Source: Cauispirillum nitrogeniifigens (GTDB lineage: Bacteria; Pseudomonadota; Alphaproteobacteria; Rhodospirillales; Rhodospirillaceae). Taken from it: a stretch of DNA of 64,000 nucleotides. Where the stretch lies: the NCBI RefSeq assembly GCF_049800675.1, contig NZ_JBLOOT010000004.1:372001-436000 (forward strand). The letters are read 5' to 3'. Below the pieces are notes generated by a model. That model was not told the DNA's origin, did not search any database, and saw only the letters and a program-made list of their open reading frames with translations. The position numbers and the translations under genes were made by a program. How positions within the stretch are numbered: position 1 is the stretch's first letter; each line of letters starts with the position of its first letter. Of the stretch, positions 43,501 to 49,609 are shown piece by piece.

Positions 43501-44778
43501 GGCGTGCAGAACACCATTGAGGTCGACGTCGACGCCGAGACCGAGCAGGACAGCGAGGTCGAGCAGGAGGCCGAGACCGAAGTGGAGGTCGAGGACAGCG
43601 CCTTCGTCGAGGCCGAGGCCGAGGTCGAGCAGGAGGCCGACAGCGACCAGAACGCCGACACCGACATCACCATCGACATCGCCCTGGAGGACTCGGGCAC
43701 CCTGACGGCCAACCAGAACGGGGCCATCGACCAGAGCACCGATCAGGACATCGACATCGACAACACCGACAACACCACGGTGGACCGGGACGCCACCCAG
43801 ACGGCGACCACCGGCGCGGCCAACACCGCGGACTTCACCATCGTCAACACCGTGACCGCCGACGTCGACAGCGAGATCGAGCAGGAAGACGAGATCGAGC
43901 AGGACGGCGAGGCCGAGGTCGAGGTGTCCGACAGCCTGGAGGTCGAGGCCGAGGCCGAGGTCGAGCAGGAGGCCGAAACAGACCAGACCGCCGACCACGA
44001 CATCGCGCTCAGCGCGGACAGCAGCGCCGACATGTCGGCCGAGCTGGAAACCGAGCAGGAGAGCGAAGTCGAGCAGGAGGCCGAGGCCGAGGTCGAGGTC
44101 TCGGGCAGCGAGGCCGTCGAGGCCGAGGCCGAGGCTGAACAGGAGGCCGAGGTCGACCAGGCCGCCTACACCGACGTCACCATCGACGGCGGCGTGAACG
44201 CGGTCGAGACCGAAGCCGAACAGGAGGCCGAGGTCGAGCAGGAGGCCGAGGCGGAGGTCGAGGTCACCGACAGCACCAACGTCGAGGCCGAGGCCGAAGT
44301 GGAGCAGGAAGCCGAGGTCGAGCAGGAGATCGACCTGGAGGTCACCACCGCCGCCGATACCTCGGAGGTTGACGTCGAGGCCGAGCAGGAGGCCGAGGTC
44401 GATCAGACCGCCGATGCCACCGTCGAGGTCGCCGACAGCACCAATGTGGACGTTGAAGGCGAGATCGAGCAGGAGGCCGACATCGACCAGGAAACCGACC
44501 TGCTCATCGACATCGACGACGGCAGCGAGGACGTCGTGGTCGAGGTCGACGACGAGCAGGAGGCCGAGGCCAACCAGGATGCCGACCTCGACATCGTGGT
44601 GAACGGCGAAACCGACGTGACCGGCGATGCCTCGATCGAGCAGGACAGCGAGATCGACCAGCTCACCGAAGACGAGATCCTCGTCGGCGGCGACGCCGAG
44701 AACGTGGACGTGACGGTCGAAGGCGAACAGGACGCCGAAACCAACCAGAACTCGGCGATCACGTTCAACTTCGGGTGA
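37567..44778 (+). CDS. Giant hyperacidic repeat protein, candidate type I-secreted surface or matrix polymer
   Basis: I recognise no family. The 2403-residue product has a short amphipathic start (MMNMQFRALMDALAEKFGG), a Ser/Thr/Asn/Gly-rich stretch to about residue 75, irregular repeats to about 270, then repeats in strict 112-residue register to about residue 2180, and a looser C-terminal part ending SAITFNFG. Each 112-mer is two 56-mers, each of two 28-residue units. Nearly every second residue is Glu or Asp (25 of 56 in a typical half-repeat), and each 28-mer has a Gln-x5-Gln pair such as DQDSDIDQ. No Cys, and almost no Lys, Arg or aromatic residues. No Sec signal and no RTX GGxGxD motif. 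The two-residue alternation predicts beta-strands with one acidic face. A type I secretion ATPase and adaptor follow. Any of three clustered ATGs may start it; 37570 has the better-spaced gggag. Confidence 0.9.
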   Translation: MMNMQFRALMDALAEKFGGARKGGTNTNGSNPQSSAQATNGPGSQGSAESSASTQAAGLSFTLDQTNTTSSPSPSLVNGSGTEQRATVEVEVEDSSDVDTDIEIRQESDGTTNSSSVEVDNIADNTFVDDNSNAAASGPAVTQTAFTRVEVEDSVDIDVDDDTHQHNETDQDIQGSGTAEQEIEVEQSAETEVEVEDSTNSAVYTDTRQHDPADQWASVDSDGGDASASQEIESEQEAETDVELDGAVNAVADAETDQDNDVEQDAEAEAEVDGSVAVGAVADVEQEAENEQEAESDIEVENDIALAGGVDSDQDLDTTQSSSGSTDIDGGSDVNADRDADQDSNQSQSSSVVAGVSKDLEQEAGTDTDQDSDIEQEGEAETEVEDSAFVLAGSEVEQEAENEQEAESEAEIETDLSVESWTDNDQDGEVDQDADNDVDVEDSAFVNAEAESDQDNSLEQTYEGETIAFGGVEAEAETETDQDSDIDQEGEAETEVEDSIGVLAGSEVDQEAENEQEAESEAEVETDAEVEADNENEQDSDVDQDADNDVSVEDSIAVNAEAETEQDVEVEQEVEQEAEAEVDVEAEAETETDQDSDIDQEGEAETEVEDSLLVAGVSEVEQDAESEQEAESEAEVETEVEAEAENEAEQDSDVDQDAETEAEVDDSILASAEAETEQDVEVEQEVEQEAEAEVDVEAEAETETDQDSDIDQEGEAETEIEDSLLVAGVSEVEQDAESEQEAESDAEVETEVEAEAENEAEQDSDVDQDAETEAEVEDSILAVAEAETEQDVEVEQEVEQEAEAEVDVEAEAETETDQDSDIDQEGEAETEIEDSALALGVSEVEQDAESEQEAESEAEVETEVEAEAENEAEQDSDVEQDAETEAEVEDSILAVAEAETEQDVEVEQEVEQEAEAEVDVEAEAETETDQDSDIDQEGEAETEIEDSLLVAGVSEVEQDAESEQEAESEAEVETEVEAEAENEAEQDSDVEQDAETEAEVEDSILAAAEAETEQDVEVEQEVEQEAEAEVEVEAEAETETDQDSDIDQEGEAETEIEDSALALGVSEVEQDAESEQEAESEAEVETEVEAEAENEAEQDSDVDQDAETEAEVEDSILAVAEAETEQDVEVEQEVEQEAEAEVDVEAEAETETDQDSDIDQEGEAETEIEDSALALGVSEVEQDAESEQEAESEAEVETEVEAEAENEAEQDSDVDQDAETEAEVEDSILAVAEAETEQDVEVEQEVEQEAEAEVDVEAEAETETDQDSDIDQEGEAETEIEDSALALGVSEVEQDAESEQEAESEAEVETTIDAEAENEAEQDSDVDQDAETEASVEDSILAVAEAETEQDVEVEQEVEQEADVNVEVEAEAETETDQDSDIDQEGEAETEIEDSIGVLAGSEVEQEAESEQEAESEAEVETTIDAEAENEAEQDSDVEQDAETEASVEDSILAAAEAETEQDAEVDQEADGTVTLDIEVDAEAETDVDQDSDIDQDGEAETEVEGSGLVGAVSDVDMEAEAEQDAEATASVTNDIDVEGSTDTEQDSEVEQDAETEAEVEDSILAVAEAETEQEVEVDQDSDSDVSVSLDLNADATVDIDQDSDIDQDGEAETEVEDSLGVLAGSEVDLDAESDQEAEGTATVTNDIDVDADTDTEQTSDVEQEAETEAEVEGSILAAAEAETEQEAEVEQDADSGITIDLGIDANADVDIDQDSDIDQDGEAETEVEGSGGVLAGSAVDLDAETEQDADASATIDNTIGVDADIDTEQDAEIEQEAETESEVEDSLLASAEAETEQNGDIDQDSDSDIAITIGIDANATADVDQNTEIDQDGEAETEVEDSTLAAAGTELDSEAESDQDATADVWIENTIDVDADIDTEQDAELEQEAETASSVEGSAFVEAEAETEQEADIDQDADTDVAINISTDTDIGVAVNQNHAIDQEGEAETEVDDSTLVAGDLDAEQNATGTQSADMSLGVQNTIEVDVDAETEQDSEVEQEAETEVEVEDSAFVEAEAEVEQEADSDQNADTDITIDIALEDSGTLTANQNGAIDQSTDQDIDIDNTDNTTVDRDATQTATTGAANTADFTIVNTVTADVDSEIEQEDEIEQDGEAEVEVSDSLEVEAEAEVEQEAETDQTADHDIALSADSSADMSAELETEQESEVEQEAEAEVEVSGSEAVEAEAEAEQEAEVDQAAYTDVTIDGGVNAVETEAEQEAEVEQEAEAEVEVTDSTNVEAEAEVEQEAEVEQEIDLEVTTAADTSEVDVEAEQEAEVDQTADATVEVADSTNVDVEGEIEQEADIDQETDLLIDIDDGSEDVVVEVDDEQEAEANQDADLDIVVNGETDVTGDASIEQDSEIDQLTEDEILVGGDAENVDVTVEGEQDAETNQNSAITFNFG
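39322..42009 (+). repeat. Eight tandem 336-bp units inside the giant gene
   Basis: Eight consecutive units of exactly 336 bp. The codon for the Glu of the VEDS/IEDS marker recurs at 39391, 39727 and so on to 41743. Neighbouring units are close to identical at DNA level, differing mainly in the four residues after the marker (LLVA, ALAL or IGVL) and in synonymous or Glu/Asp swaps. A 168-bp half-period is also exact. Less similar units continue in the same register upstream to about 38.3 kb and downstream to about 44.1 kb. Such DNA is prone to recombinational change in copy number. Confidence 0.92.
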
Positions 44779-44811
44779 TGCACATGCCCGCTGGCCGGGC
44801 TTGAGCGGACC

Positions 44812-44843
44812 GGGGTGGGGGGCGCGCGGGCGTCTCCCACCCC
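44812..44843 (+). terminator. Hairpin between the giant gene and the secretion ATPase
   Basis: ggggtggg (44812-44819) pairs with cccacccc (44836-44843). No T-run follows. In this 122-bp gap it may reduce read-through, so that the repeat protein is made in excess over its exporter. Weak evidence. Confidence 0.4.
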
Positions 44844-44900
44844 TCCCGTTCCTCCTCTGGTCGGTTCCCGACACCTCCTGCTGCGGGAGATCCCACCACG

Positions 44901-46679
44901 ATGGTGCCCAATACGGAAATCCAACGAGCCATCAGGCTCTGCCGTACATCCTTCATCCTGGTTCTGCTGTTCAGTTTCGCGGTCAACATCCTGGCCCTGG
45001 CCATGCCGCTGTACCTGATGCAGGTCTACGACACCGTGCTGCCCAGCCGCAGCGGCGACACCCTGGTCATGCTGACCCTGATCGTGCTGGTGGCCCTGGC
45101 CGTCTCCGCCGCCCTGGACGGGGTGCGGCGGGGCATGCTGGGCCGCATCGGCGTGTGGCTGGACGACAAGCTCCAGCTCCCCGTGCTGTCAGCGGCCTTC
45201 CAGGCGTCGGTGCGCAACGACGCCGCCACGGGGTCGCAGGCGTGGCGGGATCTGGGGGCGGTGCGCGGCTTCCTCGGCGGTCCGGCGATCATTCCGCTGC
45301 TGGACGCGCCGTGGTCGCCCATCTTCATCGCCGCCCTGTTCCTGGTCCATCCCACGGTGGGGTGGATCGGCACCATCGGCGGCATCCTGCTGGTGATCCT
45401 GGCCATCCTCAACGAGGTGCTGACGCGCGGGCAACTGGCCAAGGCCAGCGCCTCGACGGTCAAGAGCCAGTACCGCCTCGACTCCATGATGCGTAATTCC
45501 GAAGCCATCCGCGCCATGGGCATGCTCAACGGCGCGGCCAGGCTGCTGCGGGCCGACCGCCTGGCCGCCCGCGACGCCCAGACCTCCGCCGGGCGCCGCT
45601 CGGCGGTGATCATGACGCTGTCGCGGTTCCTGCGGGCGGCCATCCAGGTGACGATGATGTGCGCCATGGCGTGGCTGGTCATCGGCATGGAGGCCAGCCC
45701 CGGCGCCATCTTCGCGGCGTCCATCCTGCTCGGCCGGGCGTTGTCGCCGGTCGAAGGCGCCATCGGCACCTGGAAGTCGCTGACCCAGGCGCGGCTGTCC
45801 TACCGCCGCCTGATCAAGCTGCTGGCCGCCCTGCCCGATGGGCCGGAGGCCATGGCCCTGCCCCGCCCCGACGGCGGCGTGGCGGTGGAGAAGGCTTTCT
45901 ACGTGCCGCCGGGTGGCGAGGAGGCCATCCTGCGCAACATCAACCTGACCCTGGCGCCGGGCGAGGTGCTGGGCATTCTCGGTCCGTCGGGGGCCGGCAA
46001 GTCGACGCTGGGCCGGCTGATCGCCGGCACGTCCTCGCCCAGCGGCGGCCACGTCCGCCTGGACGGCGCGGACATGTCGGTGTGGCTGAGTGCCGGCGGC
46101 GGCCGCTATCTCGGCTACCTGCCCCAGGACGTGGAACTGTTCGAGGGCACGGTGCGCGAGAACATCGCCCGCCTTCAGGACGCCGACGCCGACGACGTCA
46201 TTGCCGCCGCCAAGCTGGTCGGCATCCACGAAATGATCATGCGCCTGCCCAAGGGCTACGACACCAACATCGGCGAGGGCGGCGTCAAGCTGTCGGGCGG
46301 CCAGCGTCAGCGCGTCGGCCTGGCCCGCGCCTTCTTCGGCGAGCCCAGCCTGGTGGTCCTGGACGAGCCCAACGCCAGCCTCGACCGCGAGGGCGAGGAG
46401 GCACTGTGCAAGGCCATCGAGTACATGAAGGCCTGCGGCACGACCATCGTCGTCATCGCCCACCGCCTGAGCATCGTCAACATCGCCGACCGCCTGCTGG
46501 TCCTGCGCGAAGGGTCCATGAGCGTCATCGGCGCCCGCGCCGACATCCTCATGCGCCTGAACGGCGGGCGCGGCAAGTCGCGCTATCGCGGCAACGACAA
46601 CGAGGACGCCGAAGCGTCGCTGGCTCCGGCGGCGGGAGCCGCCATGCCGACGCTGGCCGGCGAGGGAGGTGCGGCATGA
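44901..46679 (+). CDS. Type I secretion system permease/ATPase (PrtD/HasD-like)
   Basis: A 592-residue half-size ABC exporter. Membrane domain (about 15-300) with NILALAMPLYLMQVYDTVLPS, typical of the PrtD group, and LGRALSPVEGAIGTWK; nucleotide-binding domain with Walker A GPSGAGKSTLGRL, Q-loop GYLPQDVELFEGTVREN, signature LSGGQRQRVGLARAFF, Walker B LVVLDEPNASLDREGE. There is no N-terminal C39 peptidase domain, so substrates are expected to carry an uncleaved signal. The ATG at 44901 follows gggaga. The stop overlaps the adaptor start (ATGA). Immediate position after the giant repeat gene implies that this is its exporter. No TolC gene is nearby. Confidence 0.95.
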   Translation: MVPNTEIQRAIRLCRTSFILVLLFSFAVNILALAMPLYLMQVYDTVLPSRSGDTLVMLTLIVLVALAVSAALDGVRRGMLGRIGVWLDDKLQLPVLSAAFQASVRNDAATGSQAWRDLGAVRGFLGGPAIIPLLDAPWSPIFIAALFLVHPTVGWIGTIGGILLVILAILNEVLTRGQLAKASASTVKSQYRLDSMMRNSEAIRAMGMLNGAARLLRADRLAARDAQTSAGRRSAVIMTLSRFLRAAIQVTMMCAMAWLVIGMEASPGAIFAASILLGRALSPVEGAIGTWKSLTQARLSYRRLIKLLAALPDGPEAMALPRPDGGVAVEKAFYVPPGGEEAILRNINLTLAPGEVLGILGPSGAGKSTLGRLIAGTSSPSGGHVRLDGADMSVWLSAGGGRYLGYLPQDVELFEGTVRENIARLQDADADDVIAAAKLVGIHEMIMRLPKGYDTNIGEGGVKLSGGQRQRVGLARAFFGEPSLVVLDEPNASLDREGEEALCKAIEYMKACGTTIVVIAHRLSIVNIADRLLVLREGSMSVIGARADILMRLNGGRGKSRYRGNDNEDAEASLAPAAGAAMPTLAGEGGAA

Positions 46680-48067
46680 GAAGTTCCAGCCTGACCGTGC
46701 CCGCCATCACCATCGACGCGGACTACCATGTCGTGCCGGCGACGCCCTATCACCGCATGCGCGGCCTGGCCTGGGTGGGGGTGGCGCTGGTCGCCATCTT
46801 CATCGGCGGCTTCGGCACCTGGGCGGCGGTGGCGCCGCTGGAAAGCGCCGCCATCGCGGCGGGTACCGTCACCGCCGAGTCCAGCCGCAAGACGGTGCAG
46901 CACCTCGAAGGCGGCATCATCGGCGAGATCCTGGTGCGCGACGGCGACTTCGTGGAGGCGGGGCAGACCCTCATCCGGCTGGCCGACACCCGGCCGCGCA
47001 CCTCGCTCGCCAGCCTGAACGGGCAGTTGTGGAACGCCATCGCCCGCGAGGCCCGCCTGATCGCCGAACGCGACGGCCTGGACATCGTCGACTATCCGTG
47101 GGAGCTGCTCGACAAGGCGTCCGACCCGGTGGTCGCCCAGGTGCTGGCGGGCCAGGAGCGCATCTTCAACACCCGCCGTGCCCTGCTGCACTCTCGCACC
47201 GCCCTCATCGAACAGCGCATCGCCCGCGTGCGCGAGGAGATCATCGGCCTGAAGGCGCAGGAGCAGTCCGCCAACCGCCAGGCCAGCCTGATCCGGCAGG
47301 AGATCGCCGACGTCCGGGTGCTCTACGACAAGGGCCTGGCGCGCAAGCCGCGCCTGCTGGCCCTGGAGCGTGCCCTGGCCGAGATCCAGGGCCACCATGG
47401 CGAGTTCGCCGCGCAGATCGCCCAGGCTCAGCAGGTCATCGCCGAGGCCGAACTGAACATGATCACCATCCAGAACGACACCCAGGACGAGGTCGCCACC
47501 GCACTGCGCGACACCCAGGTGCAGATCAGCCAGCTGCGCGAGCAGATGGAAGCCGCCCGCGACGTCATGACCCGCACCGAGATCCGTGCCCCCGAAGCCG
47601 GCATCGTCACCGACCTGCGGGTGCGTACCTCCGGCGGCGTCATCGCGCCGGGCCAGCCGCTGCTCGATCTGGTGCCGGCGGAGGACAGGCTGGTGGTCAA
47701 GGCGCGCATCCGCCCCGACGACATCGACATGGTGCGCGAAGGTCTGCCTGCCCAGGTGCGCCTGACCCCGTTCAAGCACCGGCTGGTGCCGCCCATCGAT
47801 GGGCGGGTGCGCACCGTCTCGGCCGATCACCTGATCGACGAACGCACCGGCCAGCCCTACTACGAAGCCACCATCGAGATCAGCGACGCGGCCATGGCTT
47901 ACGACGGGGTCGGCCTGCGCGGCCAGGTCAGCGGCCTGGTCGGCGGACCGGATCTGGTGCCCGGCATGCCGGCGGAGGTCATGATCAAGACAGGGGAGTC
48001 CACCGTCGCGGTCTATGCCCTGGCGCCCATCCTCGACAGTTTCAATCGGGCGTTCAGGGAGAACTGA
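46676..48067 (+). CDS. HlyD-family type I secretion adaptor (PrtE-like)
   Basis: A 463-residue membrane fusion protein. Short cytoplasmic N-terminus, one membrane helix (about 30-52, WVGVALVAIFIGGFGTW), lipoyl half-motif KTVQHLEGGIIGEILVRDGD, a long coiled-coil hairpin (about 110-290), second lipoyl half TEIRAPEAGIVTDLRV, and a beta-barrel region ending near LAPILDSFNRAFREN. It bridges the ABC exporter and an outer-membrane TolC channel. It is translationally coupled to the ATPase gene. The length is standard for the PrtE/HlyD type I group. Confidence 0.95.
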   Translation: MRSSSLTVPAITIDADYHVVPATPYHRMRGLAWVGVALVAIFIGGFGTWAAVAPLESAAIAAGTVTAESSRKTVQHLEGGIIGEILVRDGDFVEAGQTLIRLADTRPRTSLASLNGQLWNAIAREARLIAERDGLDIVDYPWELLDKASDPVVAQVLAGQERIFNTRRALLHSRTALIEQRIARVREEIIGLKAQEQSANRQASLIRQEIADVRVLYDKGLARKPRLLALERALAEIQGHHGEFAAQIAQAQQVIAEAELNMITIQNDTQDEVATALRDTQVQISQLREQMEAARDVMTRTEIRAPEAGIVTDLRVRTSGGVIAPGQPLLDLVPAEDRLVVKARIRPDDIDMVREGLPAQVRLTPFKHRLVPPIDGRVRTVSADHLIDERTGQPYYEATIEISDAAMAYDGVGLRGQVSGLVGGPDLVPGMPAEVMIKTGESTVAVYALAPILDSFNRAFREN

Positions 48068-48096
48068 GCCCTTCCTCCAGCACGCAAGGGAGCACC

Positions 48097-48522
48097 ATGA
48101 TGGTCCGGTCGATACTGTTCACGCAGACTAACACCCTTCAGCAAACCCTCGACACCGCGGGGCAGGAGGGCACCTCGGGCAGCGCCAGCCAGAGCAGTTC
48201 GGTGGAGGTGACAGCGTCGGCCGGCGCCGGAGACGTCATGGGGGATGCCACGGGAGGCGTCACCATCGACACCTATGCCGAGGACATCGTCATCACCAGC
48301 GACGCCTCCGAACTGGAGCGGCAGGACGACGACCGCCCCGATGAGGACGAGGACGACGGCGGTGGGTTCGGGTTCGGGTTCGGGGGCTTCAGCCTGGACC
48401 CGGCCGACGGCATCGAGATCGACATCGACGTCGGCGGCTTCGGTCCCGACGGCGAGGACGGCGGCGACCTCAGCCCCGAGGACATCGCCCTTCTGAGCAT
48501 CCAGGACCTGATCCTCCACTGA
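48097..48522 (+). CDS. Small acidic protein, candidate second substrate of the secretion system
   Basis: A 141-residue protein of unknown family. The start MMVRSILFTQTNTLQQTLDT contains FTQTNT, reminiscent of FTLDQTNT near the N-terminus of the giant protein; then a Ser/Gly/Ala-rich segment, an Asp/Glu-rich patch (DDDRPDEDEDDGG), a GFGFGFGG run and an acidic beta-like part (GIEIDIDVGGFGPDGEDGG), ending LLSIQDLILH. No Sec signal peptide. The hydrophobic C-terminus is compatible with a type I signal. It lies 29 bp after the adaptor gene and probably shares its transcript. A role as minor component or capping subunit is inference. Confidence 0.8.
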   Translation: MMVRSILFTQTNTLQQTLDTAGQEGTSGSASQSSSVEVTASAGAGDVMGDATGGVTIDTYAEDIVITSDASELERQDDDRPDEDEDDGGGFGFGFGGFSLDPADGIEIDIDVGGFGPDGEDGGDLSPEDIALLSIQDLILH

Positions 48523-48559
48523 GGACGGTCCGGGCGAAGGGCGGTTGGCACCGTCCGGT

Positions 48560-48600
48560 GGCGGCAGCCGGTCCCCGGTCCCGGGGGAGCGGCTGCCGCC
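48560..48600. terminator. Bidirectional terminator hairpin
   Basis: ggcggcagcc (48560-48569) pairs with ggctgccgcc (48591-48600), and the inner ccccgg/ccgggg can extend the stem. It lies between two convergent genes (stops at 48522 and 48625). A second small dyad ggacggt/accgtcc (48523-48529 and 48550-48556) precedes it. No clear T-runs. Confidence 0.65.
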
Positions 48601-48624
48601 GCCGGCGGGCGCCGGGTGCGCCTG

Positions 48625-49212
48625 TCAGGCGACCAGCATGTCGTAGGTGGAGGCGGTGATGCCGACATGCTGGGCCAGGATGGCATCCTGGCCGGCGTCG
48701 ATGGCGATGGTGAAGTCGGTCGGCGTGCCCGAAAAAACGACGTCCAGATCCTGATCGATGGTGGCGGTCTGCGACAGCACGAGATCAAGGTCGATATCGG
48801 CCTTGAGGGTGATTTTCGTGTCGCGGTCCTGGGTCAGGGTGATGGTCTGGGTTTCCCGCACGTCGAAGATGCCGTCGTCGTTCAGCAGGACGTCGACGTC
48901 GGTGTCCTCATGGACCTTTGTCTTGGCCATGACGATGGACTTGACGATGACGGTGTCGCCTTTTTCGCGCACCTTGATCATCACTTTCAGGGACTGATAG
49001 GCATCGACGGTCTGGGCCACGTCGACCAGCGCGCCGTCGATGGCCCCGCCCTCGGAGCGGATGTCGATGTCCGATGTCTGGACGACCTTGGACTTGTCGA
49101 GGAACAGGCTCTTGAGGATGATGCCGCCGTCGCCGGTGGCGGTGAAGGTCTGATCGACCTGGACGGTCTGGTCGGTATCGACGGTGACGGCGTTGCTGGT
49201 CGTGGTGCCCAT
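48625..49212 (-). CDS. 195-residue repeat protein sharing the Gln-x5-Gln signature with the giant protein
   Basis: No family recognised. The protein is rich in Thr, Val, Ile and Asp with alternating hydrophobic and polar residues, so beta-strands are predicted. Gln-x5-Gln pairs occur at residues 15/21 (DQTVQVDQ), 67/73, 122/128, 148/154 and 175/181, that is at steps of 26-28 residues or twice that. A 57-residue internal repeat is visible: IILKSLFLDKSKVV (from 31) against VIVKSIVMAKTKVH (from 88). No Sec signal and no cysteine. It ends ASTYDMLVA, a plausible uncleaved type I secretion signal. Good ribosome site ggaggag. It is convergent with the secretion genes and has its own promoter region. 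I infer a smaller, less acidic relative of the giant protein. Confidence 0.82.
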   Translation of the reverse strand: MGTTTSNAVTVDTDQTVQVDQTFTATGDGGIILKSLFLDKSKVVQTSDIDIRSEGGAIDGALVDVAQTVDAYQSLKVMIKVREKGDTVIVKSIVMAKTKVHEDTDVDVLLNDDGIFDVRETQTITLTQDRDTKITLKADIDLDLVLSQTATIDQDLDVVFSGTPTDFTIAIDAGQDAILAQHVGITASTYDMLVA

Positions 49213-49609
49213 GGGGGCTCCTCCCGGATGTGGACTGGGTGCCTTCGCCAGTGGGCCATGGCGGCAGGCACGGCGGGATTCCCTAGTTCAGGTACCGGAG
49301 CCAGTGGCGGGAGTTCGGGCGCCTCCTCCTTTATGGCGGTTTTCGGTCGCTGGCGGGGTGTTCGAGAGCCTTCGGGATAGCCCGTTTCCAGTAGGCGGCC
49401 CTCGTCCCTTCCCCGAGGCTGAGGCCCAAAGATCCCCCCAATCGTCCCGAAGACGGGGGCGCGAGCCATGGAACGTCCCCTGGGGGACGAATCCGCCGTG
49501 GCGATGGGGGTAATGGGGATAAATGGTCGCGTAATGCCGCTCCCCATGCGACGGATACGAGAGTCTTTGCCATGATGGGGGCCTTCAAGGCTTTCCGTGC
49601 GACCTGTCC
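49213..49609. other. Divergent intergenic region of the secretion locus
   Basis: This 397-bp region separates the leftward 195-residue gene from the rightward LuxR-type regulator. It contains a 16-bp palindrome cgtcccctgggggacg (49474-49489) and, 30 bp before it, a related cgtc-ccgaa-gacg hairpin (49443-49455) flanked by C/G runs. These are candidate binding sites for the neighbouring regulators. No conserved open reading frame or RNA gene was recognised. Confidence 0.45.

Noticed and set aside
37567..44778. RTX-type calcium-binding adhesin or toxin
   Set aside because: A type I exporter is adjacent, but no GGxGxDxUx nonapeptide occurs; the repeat is of a different kind.
37150..44874. Several 400-850-codon minus-strand open frames and plus-strand frame-shifted Arg/Ser/Pro frames across the repeat gene
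   Set aside because: They arise from the repeated gag/gcc/gac codons read in other frames and recur with the same 336-bp period. Only the acidic frame is continuous over the whole 7.2 kb with a start and ribosome site.
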